DNA of 11,310 bases, taken from contig CAIRTT010000093.1 of the NCBI GenBank assembly GCA_903881535.1, positions 1-11,310 of the forward strand. The letters are read 5' to 3'. Shown one piece after another: positions 1 to 5,121 of this stretch. The stretch's first letter is position 1. Each line of letters begins with the position of its first letter. The translations under genes and the position numbers were made by a program. The DNA comes from an uncultured Armatimonadota bacterium. GTDB lineage: Bacteria > Armatimonadota > Armatimonadia > Armatimonadales > Armatimonadaceae. The notes under the pieces are model-generated. The model was not told where the DNA came from and made no database searches. It worked only from the letters and a program-made list of their open reading frames with translations.

Positions 1-422
1 CAAAGCTACAGCTATCCACCAAGGCCGATATCATTTTCCACGCTGCGGGCAAGACGGGGATTGGGGTAATCAAGGCGATCGCAGCATCCCCGAAGGGTAG
101 CTATGCCATCGGAACGGACCGCAACCAGGATGGCGATGCGCCGGGGCGCGTCCTCACAAGCCTTGTCAAGCGTGTAGACCTCGCGGTGTTTGAATCTGTG
201 GATGCCCTTGTAAAGGGAACATTCACCCCAGGGTCGATTACAAAGGGCCTCAAAGAGAAGTGGATTGACCTCACCGACTTTGCCTACACCAAGGACCAGA
301 TTGGCCCTGAGCGGCTGGCAAAGCTCGAGGTGGTTCGGAAGGAAATCCTCGCAGGAACGATTCGGCCACCAATGACGCAGGTGCAGTTCGATGCCTATGT
401 AAAGGCAGCTGAGCAGTCCTAA
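1..422 (+). CDS. BMP/PnrA-family ABC transporter substrate-binding protein, C-terminal part (5' end outside window)
   Basis: The open frame enters from the left edge (first complete codon at base 3) and stops with TAA at 420-422, leaving 139 residues of the C-terminal lobe. The visible protein reads ADIIFHAAGKTGIGVIKA, then YAIGTDRNQDG, then VLTSLVKRVDLAVFESV. This is the order of conserved blocks in the basic membrane protein (BMP/Med/PnrA/TmpC) family of periplasmic or lipoprotein solute receptors, many of which bind nucleosides. The Asp in GTDRNQ and the preceding G-x-G segment correspond to the ligand-pocket region. The tail (KEILAGTIRPPMT) matches the usual ending of the family. The lipoprotein signal, ligand-specific residues and partner permease and ATPase genes would lie to the left and cannot be seen, so the substrate is unknown. 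The family call is firm; nucleoside uptake is only the commonest role for the family. Confidence 0.88.
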   Translation, partial: KLQLSTKADIIFHAAGKTGIGVIKAIAASPKGSYAIGTDRNQDGDAPGRVLTSLVKRVDLAVFESVDALVKGTFTPGSITKGLKEKWIDLTDFAYTKDQIGPERLAKLEVVRKEILAGTIRPPMTQVQFDAYVKAAEQS

Positions 423-445
423 GTCTCGGGGAGCTCACTTTGATA

Positions 446-483
446 TTCAGGGGATGGAAGTTTTGCTGCTTCTATCCCCTGAA
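446..483. terminator. Hairpin at the junction of two convergent genes, candidate bidirectional terminator
   Basis: Bases 446-460 pair with 469-483 as a 15-bp stem with a single G-T pair and an 8-nt loop (ttttgctg). The outer ten pairs (TTCAGGGGAT / ATCCCCTGAA) are perfect. It begins 23 bp after the stop of the substrate-binding protein and overlaps the last four codons and the stop of the convergent HAD gene. Neither side is followed by a clear T-tract, so it is not a textbook intrinsic terminator in either direction. It may instead act as a Rho-independent pause or a 3'-end stabiliser for both mRNAs. Confidence 0.6.
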
Positions 484-1143
484 GTGTTTGTAGACCCCGC
501 CTGGATGCCAGTCTGCAAGCGATGCGACAACCAGCGCGCTGTTAGTGAATGTCATATGCGCTGTCATCGGGTTTGGGCAAACAATGCAGTCACATCCAGC
601 GGCTTCCGCAGCGATTGCACCGTTTTTGGAATCTTCAATGACAAGCGCTTCCGAAGGCGTGACTCCGAGGAATTCGCACGCTTTTTCAAAGATGTCAGGG
701 TGCGGTTTCCGCCGATCTGGGCCGACATCATCGCGTGTTGCAAAGACATCGAAGTGTGCTTTGATGCCAAGGCGTTCCGTATGTGTGTCAACCCAAATCC
801 GGGGTGAGCTGCTTGCTACTGCCAGACGAATGCCCGATTCCGTTGCATGGGCCAGCCAATCGCGGACACCATCCCGGCAGTCCTGCGTATGCAGCATCTC
901 ATGAAAAATGCGTCGTTGCTCGGCGCGGATGTCCTCATAGCGATCCGGTGCCCCGATGGCTTCGGACAGGAAAAAGGCAGGTTCGAAGATGGCTGGGTCG
1001 TAGCCTTTTCCTACCGCCGCGTGGAAGGCATCGATGGGAAATGTAATGCCATGTTGGGTGTAGATTTCCTGCCAGGATGCGCACTCAGGCGTCTCAGTGT
1101 CGAGTGTTGTGCCATCAAAGTCGAAGAGGATTGCTTTATACAT
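472..1143 (-). CDS. HAD-superfamily hydrolase, subfamily IA, beta-phosphoglucomutase-like
   Basis: The gene encodes 223 residues, a normal length for a class with a helical cap domain. All four HAD motifs are present: motif I DFDGTTLDTE with nucleophile Asp8 and acid/base Asp10, motif II VASSS around Ser111, motif III Lys146 in RRKPHPDIF, and motif IV VIEDSKNG with Glu170-Asp171 for Mg2+. The KPxPD and EDSxxG pattern places it with the phosphatases and beta-phosphoglucomutase-like enzymes that act on sugar phosphates or other small phosphomonoesters. The cap lies between roughly residues 15 and 90. The protein is probably cytoplasmic, as no signal peptide is seen. ATG at 1143 is chosen because the HAD fold starts at residue 3, although no good Shine-Dalgarno precedes it. 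A promoter candidate lies just upstream and would give a very short leader. The gene is divergent from the oxidoreductase at 1507. The actual substrate cannot be told from the sequence. Confidence 0.87.
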   Translation of the reverse strand: MYKAILFDFDGTTLDTETPECASWQEIYTQHGITFPIDAFHAAVGKGYDPAIFEPAFFLSEAIGAPDRYEDIRAEQRRIFHEMLHTQDCRDGVRDWLAHATESGIRLAVASSSPRIWVDTHTERLGIKAHFDVFATRDDVGPDRRKPHPDIFEKACEFLGVTPSEALVIEDSKNGAIAAEAAGCDCIVCPNPMTAHMTFTNSALVVASLADWHPGGVYKHFRG

Positions 1144-1158
1144 AGAGGGTTACTTCTT

Positions 1159-1187
1159 ATTATCACAGCAGCCAGCTGTGTTGTGAC
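1159..1187 (-). promoter_or_regulatory. Candidate promoter of the HAD gene with a palindrome in its spacer
   Basis: Read on the minus strand, GTCACA (1187-1182, 4/6 to consensus) and GATAAT (1164-1159, 5/6, preceded by an extended TGt) are 17 bp apart. The start would fall about 10 nt before the ATG at 1143, giving a nearly leaderless mRNA and fitting the lack of a Shine-Dalgarno. An inverted repeat, CACAGC-N5-GCTGTG (1164-1180), occupies almost exactly the spacer between the two boxes, where a repressor or MerR-like regulator could sit. The promoter is a consensus match by eye; the operator is inference. Confidence 0.4.
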
Positions 1188-1246
1188 AGGAGGATTTAAC
1201 AAGTTTTGGAATGAGTGAAGTGCACCTATTGGACTTGTTCTCAACA

Positions 1247-1275
1247 GTTACAACCCACCTTTACCGACCTACAAT
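1247..1275 (+). promoter_or_regulatory. Candidate promoter in repeat copy A
   Basis: A -35 candidate GTTACA (1247-1252) is separated by exactly 17 bp from a good -10, TACAAT (1270-1275). The same geometry is conserved in copy B. The predicted start is near 1282, ahead of the palindrome, so transcripts would include the small frame at 1328-1354 and could run on into the oxidoreductase gene. Confidence 0.5.
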
Positions 1276-1292
1276 AGATATGGTTATAACGC

Positions 1293-1310
1293 CGCGCCAG
1301 CGCTGGTGCG
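1293..1310. promoter_or_regulatory. LacI-type operator-like palindrome, copy A
   Basis: CGCGCCAGCGCTGGTGCG is an 18-bp inverted repeat with one non-complementary position (G1296 opposite T1307). The centre AGCGCT with a central CpG is the arrangement recognised by many LacI/GalR-family repressors; the symmetric lac operator has the same six central bases. The single deviation would still pair as G-U in RNA, so a hairpin in the leader is an alternative reading. Confidence 0.55.
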
Positions 1311-1327
1311 CCCCTTTGGAGCACAAC

Positions 1328-1354
1328 ATGATGTCTGATGGCTCTTCTGTGTGA
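1328..1354 (+). CDS. Eight-codon upstream frame (leader peptide or remnant gene start)
   Basis: GGAG at 1317-1320 stands seven bases before ATG at 1328. The frame reads MMSDGSSV and then TGA (1352-1354). The Shine-Dalgarno and start are inherited from the repeat shared with the oxidoreductase gene, whose own protein begins MSQSVG. The similarity of the first codons (M-S...SV) suggests that copy A also carries the first few codons of an ancestral gene copy that then runs into a stop. It could be translated as a leader peptide, since the initiation signal is as good as that of the real gene. No attenuator-type stem pairing was recognised between it and the next promoter. Whether it is functional or a relic cannot be decided here. 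Confidence 0.4.
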   Translation: MMSDGSSV

Positions 1355-1366
1355 TCAAGTTTTTTC

Positions 1367-1378
1367 TCAACAAATACA
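1367..1378 (+). repeat. Third copy of the TCAACA-NN-TACA motif
   Basis: TCAACAAATACA matches TCAACAGTTACA (1241-1252) and TCAACATATACA (1421-1432). In the other two copies the last six bases form the -35 box. Here only a poor -10 candidate (TAAATT, 1397-1402, 18 bp away) follows. It may be a degenerate third promoter or an activator half-site, or chance in an AT-rich spacer. Confidence 0.35.
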
Positions 1379-1426
1379 CACGCAAAAATCCACAGCTAAA
1401 TTCTCACCGTTGCGTTCTTTTCAACA

Positions 1427-1455
1427 TATACAAGCCACCTCTGCCGACCTACAAT
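1427..1455 (+). promoter_or_regulatory. Probable promoter of the oxidoreductase gene (copy B)
   Basis: TATACA (1427-1432, 4/6 to the -35 consensus) and TACAAT (1450-1455, 5/6 to the -10 consensus) are 17 bp apart. The predicted start near 1462 gives a leader of about 45 nt with the operator palindrome at roughly +11 to +29, a normal position for repression by steric block. Confidence 0.6.
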
Positions 1456-1472
1456 AGAAGTGTTAACGACGC

Positions 1473-1490
1473 CGCACCAGCGCTGGTGCG
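1473..1490. promoter_or_regulatory. Perfect 18-bp palindrome, LacI-type operator-like
   Basis: CGCACCAGCGCTGGTGCG is its own reverse complement. It lies just downstream of the predicted transcription start and 7 nt before the GGAG of the oxidoreductase gene. The central AGCGCT with CpG at the dyad fits LacI/GalR-family operators, which commonly control sugar genes. Its dyad is exactly 180 bp from that of copy A, so a tetrameric repressor could bridge both sites by looping. In RNA the same bases would fold into a 7-bp stem with a GCGC loop next to the Shine-Dalgarno, so post-transcriptional control is the alternative. Confidence 0.65.
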
Positions 1491-1506
1491 CCCTTTGGAG
1501 CACAAT

Positions 1507-2646
1507 ATGAGTCAATCTGTAGGAATCGGAATCATCGGATGCGGATCAATTGGAATCCGTGGAGCCCTGGACCACTTCGTCCTCGAGGATATGAAGGGCA
1601 TCGCGCATGTTGCCGCATGCTGTGACCCTGTGGATGGCCGCGCTGAAGCAGCCGCTGCGAAATACGGCGTCCCTAAGGCCTACCGTACCGAAGATGAAGT
1701 CTTTGCTGATCCTACCGTCGATGCTGTTATTATCTGCTCGCCGATTGGAATGCACTACGATCAGGGCGTCAAGGCGATCGAAGCTGGCAAGCATATCCAC
1801 TTCAATAAAACGATGACGGTGACCAGCGGCGAGGCAACTGATCTCATCGCACGTGCTGCCGCCAAGGGTGTCAACATTGTTGCATCCCCTGGACAAATGC
1901 TCCGGCCAACCAACCATAAAATTCGTGAAGCCATTCTTTCCGGTCAGCTTGGCAAGCTCAGCTGGGCCGTTGCGGGTGCTGCATTTGGCAGCTATCACGA
2001 AGGCGAATCCGTTCGCACCGGCGACAGCCCACTCACCAACATCAACCCATCCTGGTACTGGCGCAAGCCCGGTGGCGGTCCACTTTACGACATGACTGTG
2101 TACGCCCTGCATTCGCTTACCGGCGTCCTCGGACCCGTAAAGCGCGTGACCGCGATGAGCGGCATCGGTATCAAGCAGCGTGAGTTTAAGGGTGAGATGT
2201 ACGACTGTGATGCTGATGACAACACCGTTATCCTCGCAGACTTTGGTGACAATGTCTTTTCGTTCATCCATGGAACCTTTGCGGGAATGGTCTCCGAATT
2301 TGGACAGCCCAGCTACTTTGGCGAGAAGGGCACGATTGTTGGCACAAAGCTGAATGGCGAGCCAATCGATTATCCTGGTCGCTCCGAGGGCCTGAGCCCA
2401 CTTCAGGTCACACCGCACGTCAAGGCATTCCCGGCACACGGCCAGCTCGGCGAGCACCATGTCTGGGAAGACTCGATGCAGCTTGTACGCTGGATCCGTG
2501 AAGGCAAGCCATCCATTGTTACCGCTGAGCATGCAGCCCACGTGATTGAAATCATCGAGGCCGGCTACAAAGCAGCGGAAACTGGACATGTTCAGACGCT
2601 GGCGACATCGTTTAGCCTGCCAGCTGACCTCACAGATGCTGCATAA
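1507..2646 (+). CDS. Gfo/Idh/MocA-family NAD(P)-dependent oxidoreductase
   Basis: The protein has 379 residues, a usual length for the family. The Rossmann dinucleotide-binding loop GIIGCGSIG is at residues 8-16. The C-terminal alpha/beta domain contains GGGPLYDM-x-VYALH (about 189-202), the region that supplies catalytic and substrate residues. Members oxidise or reduce sugars and cyclitols (inositol, glucose-fructose, sugar acids). The usual EKP catalytic motif is replaced by HFNKT around Lys101, so the lysine is kept but its Glu and Pro neighbours are not. ATG at 1507 is chosen because GGAG (1497-1500) precedes it and the Rossmann fold begins at once. An in-frame GTG at 1351 would translate the promoter and palindrome and is rejected. 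Expression is likely controlled by the duplicated operator upstream, and a terminator follows. The protein is probably cytoplasmic, with no signal peptide. The substrate is unknown. Confidence 0.9.
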   Translation: MSQSVGIGIIGCGSIGIRGALDHFVLEDMKGIAHVAACCDPVDGRAEAAAAKYGVPKAYRTEDEVFADPTVDAVIICSPIGMHYDQGVKAIEAGKHIHFNKTMTVTSGEATDLIARAAAKGVNIVASPGQMLRPTNHKIREAILSGQLGKLSWAVAGAAFGSYHEGESVRTGDSPLTNINPSWYWRKPGGGPLYDMTVYALHSLTGVLGPVKRVTAMSGIGIKQREFKGEMYDCDADDNTVILADFGDNVFSFIHGTFAGMVSEFGQPSYFGEKGTIVGTKLNGEPIDYPGRSEGLSPLQVTPHVKAFPAHGQLGEHHVWEDSMQLVRWIREGKPSIVTAEHAAHVIEIIEAGYKAAETGHVQTLATSFSLPADLTDAA

Positions 2647-2664
2647 AACGGGCAGATAACAGCA

Positions 2665-2708
2665 CAATGGGCGTGGCTGGTAGCAACCAGCTGCGCCCAT
2701 TGACGTTT
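2665..2708 (+). terminator. Intrinsic-type terminator of the oxidoreductase gene
   Basis: CAATGGGCG (2665-2673) pairs with CGCCCATTG (2694-2702). After a 2x2 internal mismatch, GCTGGT (2676-2681) pairs with ACCAGC (2686-2691) around an AGCA loop. The hairpin starts 18 bp after the stop codon and is followed by ACGTTTT, a short T-run. The long GC-rich stem makes termination likely even with the weak tail. It also insulates the pseudopilin-like gene downstream. Confidence 0.75.
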
Positions 2709-2722
2709 TGGTGTTCGTTCCG

Positions 2723-2751
2723 TTGCGCCTGACATCGTGACACTGTAGGAT
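2723..2751 (+). promoter_or_regulatory. Weak candidate promoter for the pseudopilin-like gene
   Basis: TTGCGC (2723-2728) and TAGGAT (2746-2751) have a 17-bp spacing and lie between the preceding terminator and the ATG at 2788. The matches are 3/6 and 4/6, so the call rests mainly on position: the gene needs its own start after the terminator. Confidence 0.3.
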
Positions 2752-2787
2752 TCCCCAACATCGCTTTGTCGCGATCGAGCGTCCCTT

Positions 2788-3567
2788 ATGAAAACCAAAA
2801 GTGCATTTACCCTAATTGAGCTGTTGGTCGTCATCGGGATTATCGCAATCCTCGCAGCCATCCTCTTTCCGGTGTTCGCATCCGCGCGGGAAAAAGCACG
2901 CTCCGTAACCTGCCTCAGCAATATGAAGCAGCTTGGGTTGTCCCTCATGATGTACACATCCGACTACGATGAGTGCTACCCGATGACGGCGAACTACGGT
3001 CTTGCAAGTAAGCCGATTTGGACCGAGCAGCTGTTTCCGTACTTCAAGTCCAAGGATGTCGTTAAGTGCCCATCGGCTAAGCAGCCTGGCTATGCAGCTG
3101 ATTGGAACACCCGTGGCTATTCGTCTATCGGGATGACGGCGCTTGCCGCCTACGACCCAGCGCAGGCGGAAGGCTTCTCCGATGTCCTTTCTGACGCATC
3201 TTTAATGGAAGTCGCCCGCACGCCTTTGCTCGGCGAGACGCCGAATGCACCTGCAGGTGGGCCGCTTGGTCGCTATCGCGGGCATAACTTTGACCCATGT
3301 GTCAGCGATTGGGTTGTTCCATCCACGGAAGATGATCAGCTTACACCGCCACGGATTGCCGATATCGACCTCGTTGCCGCACGACCTGATCTTGCCGCCG
3401 GGCGCCTAAAGCCACTTTTTGCCCGTCACCACACGGATGGCAAAGGCAATGGGCGGGTGAACCTCATCATGGCGGATGGTCACGCAAAGTCCTACTCGGC
3501 CAACCAAGTCGCCGCTCGAGGCGCAGGCGCAAACCTCCTCTGGCGGTTCCGCAAGTGTCCCTACTAG
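2788..3567 (+). CDS. Prepilin-type (type II secretion/type IV pilin-like) protein with a C-terminal DGH motif
   Basis: The 259-residue protein starts with MKTKSA, then FTLIELLVVIGIIAIL. This is a class III prepilin signal: cleavage is expected between Ala6 and Phe7, with the conserved Glu at mature position 5 (Glu11) and a hydrophobic helix over residues 9-29. After the helix comes FPVFASAREKAR, then CLSNMKQLGLSLMMYTSDYDE, a signature seen in very many Armatimonadota and related Planctomycetes (DUF1559-like) proteins. Near the C-terminus, RHHTDG (from about 213) followed by NLIMADGHA (225-233) matches the H-X9-DG type ending of that family. Such proteins are processed by a prepilin peptidase and anchored in the inner membrane or assembled in a pseudopilus. 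Most lie far from pilus genes, as here, so the exact role is unknown. The Shine-Dalgarno is weak. The gene ends 3 bp from the convergent kinase gene with no visible terminator. Confidence 0.85.
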   Translation: MKTKSAFTLIELLVVIGIIAILAAILFPVFASAREKARSVTCLSNMKQLGLSLMMYTSDYDECYPMTANYGLASKPIWTEQLFPYFKSKDVVKCPSAKQPGYAADWNTRGYSSIGMTALAAYDPAQAEGFSDVLSDASLMEVARTPLLGETPNAPAGGPLGRYRGHNFDPCVSDWVVPSTEDDQLTPPRIADIDLVAARPDLAAGRLKPLFARHHTDGKGNGRVNLIMADGHAKSYSANQVAARGAGANLLWRFRKCPY

Positions 3568-3570
3568 GGT

Positions 3571-5025
3571 TTAGATGTCTGGGATTGCGCTGAACCGGGC
3601 GTGCATTTCAGGATCTGGTGTGTACGTTTCAAGCGTCACGCTCTCCCGGACGATGCTTCGCAGGTCATCGAGGTCGTTGACGAAGCCAAGCGAGATACCC
3701 TGAAGCAGGACATTCCCAATGGCCGTTGCTTCGACAGGCCCCGCGATAACCGTGCAGCCTGTCGCATCCGCGGCGATCTGGTTGAGCAAGCGGTTCTGGC
3801 TCCCCCCGCCGACGATATGCAACACACGAACCGAACGGCCGGTCACGCGCTCCATCATCCGCAATGTCTTTCGATACTTCAGTCCCAGCGAATCCAGGAT
3901 GCAGCGAATCGTCGCACCAACGCCCTCCGGTGGCTCAACGCCTGTCGCCAGACACAGCTCACGGATTGCGCGCGGCATGTCATCCGGCGCTGCAAGGCTT
4001 ACGTGATCTGGGTCAATCACCGCCGCAAGCGCTGGAGCCTCTCCGGCGAGCCGGGTTAGCTCATCGTAGGAGCGCTCACGCCCCAAACGCGCGTACGCAC
4101 GGCGGGACTCCTGGACTAGCCATAAGCCCGCAATGTTCTTCAGCAAGCGCACCGTTCCGCAGACGCCGCCCTCATTGGTGATATTCATCGCGCAGGCCTC
4201 CGGTGTCAGGACAGCCTCCTTGAGCTCAACCCCAAGCAACGACCATGTCCCGCTCGACAGATACGCCCAGTCATCCCCGGGCGTTGCCGGAACCGCCGCA
4301 ACCGCACACGCTGTATCGTGGCCGCCAGGCGCGATCACCGGAATACCCTGCACGGCTGCCGGTAATGTAACATCTGCAATTCCGCCATACGTCGCGCCCG
4401 CGGGAAGAACATCCGGCAGAATATGTGTCGGGATGCCAAGACGCTCAAGAACATCCAACGCCCATGTTCCCGTTGTGATATCCAGCATCTGGCTGGTGCT
4501 TGCAATCGTAAACTCCGATGCCTCTACACCCGTCAAAAGACCATGGAGAAAGTCGGGAATGAAGAGTAACTTCGATGTCGCTGTGAGCTGCTCAGGGTGG
4601 TTTTCAGCGAGGCTTGCCAGCTGGAAGAGGGTGTTGATTGGCATCGTCTGGATGCCAGTAACCGCATAAATCTCATCCTGTGGAACTTTGGCAAAAACTT
4701 TGGCAATCTGGCCATCCGTGCGGGAATCACGGTAATGGACCGGACTTCCAACCAGCGTGCCACCCTTACCAAGCAGCGCAAAGTCCACACCCCAGGTGTC
4801 GATACCAACGGATGCAAATCCGCCATCATCGGCCGCGAGCCGGATCGCATTCCGAATTTCCTGAATAAGCCCAGTCGTGTTCCAGTAAAGCGTATCCCCG
4901 ATTTTGACAGGGCCATTGGGAAATCTGTGGATAACATTCAGGGACAGCTTTCGGTCATCCGAGAGCGTCCCGATCACGCCGCGGCCGCTCTCCGCTCCGA
5001 GGTCAATCGCAAGTATTCGTGTCAT
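3571..5025 (-). CDS. rhaB: Rhamnulokinase (L-rhamnulose kinase, FGGY family)
   Basis: The 484-residue protein is close to the roughly 489 residues of the E. coli enzyme. It phosphorylates L-rhamnulose to L-rhamnulose 1-phosphate with ATP, the second step of L-rhamnose catabolism, in the cytoplasm. Visible features are the N-terminal actin-like phosphate loop DLGAESGRG (8-16), GIDTWGVDF (74-82), YRDSRT (98-103), the catalytic Asp237 in GGHDTA, SSGTWSLLG (257-265), and the ATP-site VGGGSQN (405-411). The pattern RFPNGPV and the DTWGVDF block are typical of RhaB rather than xylulokinase or glycerol kinase. ATG at 5025 is chosen because GGAGGAG lies 5 bases upstream; a frame from 5061 would add 12 unrelated residues across that site. 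The rhamnose isomerase and aldolase genes are not in the window. The gene is divergent from the phosphatase-like gene at 5122. Confidence 0.93.
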   Translation of the reverse strand: MTRILAIDLGAESGRGVIGTLSDDRKLSLNVIHRFPNGPVKIGDTLYWNTTGLIQEIRNAIRLAADDGGFASVGIDTWGVDFALLGKGGTLVGSPVHYRDSRTDGQIAKVFAKVPQDEIYAVTGIQTMPINTLFQLASLAENHPEQLTATSKLLFIPDFLHGLLTGVEASEFTIASTSQMLDITTGTWALDVLERLGIPTHILPDVLPAGATYGGIADVTLPAAVQGIPVIAPGGHDTACAVAAVPATPGDDWAYLSSGTWSLLGVELKEAVLTPEACAMNITNEGGVCGTVRLLKNIAGLWLVQESRRAYARLGRERSYDELTRLAGEAPALAAVIDPDHVSLAAPDDMPRAIRELCLATGVEPPEGVGATIRCILDSLGLKYRKTLRMMERVTGRSVRVLHIVGGGSQNRLLNQIAADATGCTVIAGPVEATAIGNVLLQGISLGFVNDLDDLRSIVRESVTLETYTPDPEMHARFSAIPDI

Positions 5026-5059
5026 CCCATCTCCTCCAAGCCAAACCGTCTGCATGTGC

Positions 5060-5094
5060 ATTATCCGCCTTTATGGATGCAAGGTGCAAAGGCG
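5060..5094 (-). promoter_or_regulatory. Candidate promoter and inverted repeat upstream of rhaB
   Basis: On the minus strand GATAAT (5065-5060, 5/6) is preceded at 18 bp by TTGCAC (5089-5084, 3/6), giving a leader of about 30 nt to the start at 5025. An inverted repeat, CGCCTTT (5066-5072) and AAAGGCG (5088-5094), fills the spacer and overlaps the -35 box, a plausible operator site. The whole gap to the divergent gene at 5122 is 96 bp, so a regulator here could affect both genes. This is a by-eye match only. Confidence 0.4.
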
Positions 5095-5121
5095 TAACAA
5101 CGTCAGGTAGGCTGGAGTCCT

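Larger units (their letters stand above)
1241..1330 (+). repeat. Direct repeat copy A: promoter, palindrome, Shine-Dalgarno and start codon
   Basis: This stretch matches 1421-1509 in the same orientation. A hand alignment at a fixed 180-bp offset gives 58 identities over 70 bases (1241-1310 against 1421-1490). After a 1-base length difference, 18 of the next 19 bases match through the ATG. The repeat carries GTTACA-17 bp-TACAAT, a near-palindrome, GGAG and ATG. It is a second, upstream copy of the complete expression signal of the oxidoreductase at 1507, but no long reading frame follows it. Confidence 0.9.
1421..1509 (+). repeat. Direct repeat copy B: promoter, palindrome, Shine-Dalgarno and start of the oxidoreductase gene
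   Basis: This is the downstream member of the duplicated regulatory unit described at 1241-1330, and it ends in the ATG at 1507 of the oxidoreductase. Conservation is highest over the -10 box, the palindrome and the Shine-Dalgarno, and lowest (6/10) between the -10 box and the palindrome. That pattern fits retention of functional parts. Confidence 0.9.

Noticed and set aside
454..807. Plus-strand open frames opposite the HAD gene
   Set aside because: They are antisense to a gene with all four HAD motifs and lack recognisable features.
1188..1218. Strong AGGAGG at 1188-1193 on the plus strand
   Set aside because: No ATG, GTG or TTG start at a usable distance leads to a frame of any length, so it is not taken as a ribosome binding site.
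1351..1506. In-frame upstream extension of the oxidoreductase from a GTG
   Set aside because: It would translate the -35/-10 boxes and the palindrome. The ATG at 1507 has a proper Shine-Dalgarno and starts directly at the Rossmann fold.
1241..1509. CRISPR-like or mobile-element origin of the direct repeats
   Set aside because: There are only two copies of about 90 bp, with no regular spacer series, terminal inverted repeats, target duplication or transposase.
1546..2700. Long antisense open frame (384 codons) across the oxidoreductase gene
   Set aside because: It lies wholly opposite a well-recognised Gfo/Idh/MocA gene, runs through its terminator hairpin, and shows no coherent domain. It is a codon-usage shadow.
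3601..5110. Several plus-strand open frames opposite rhaB
   Set aside because: They are in the shadow of an intact rhamnulokinase, with no domain signal or ribosome binding site.
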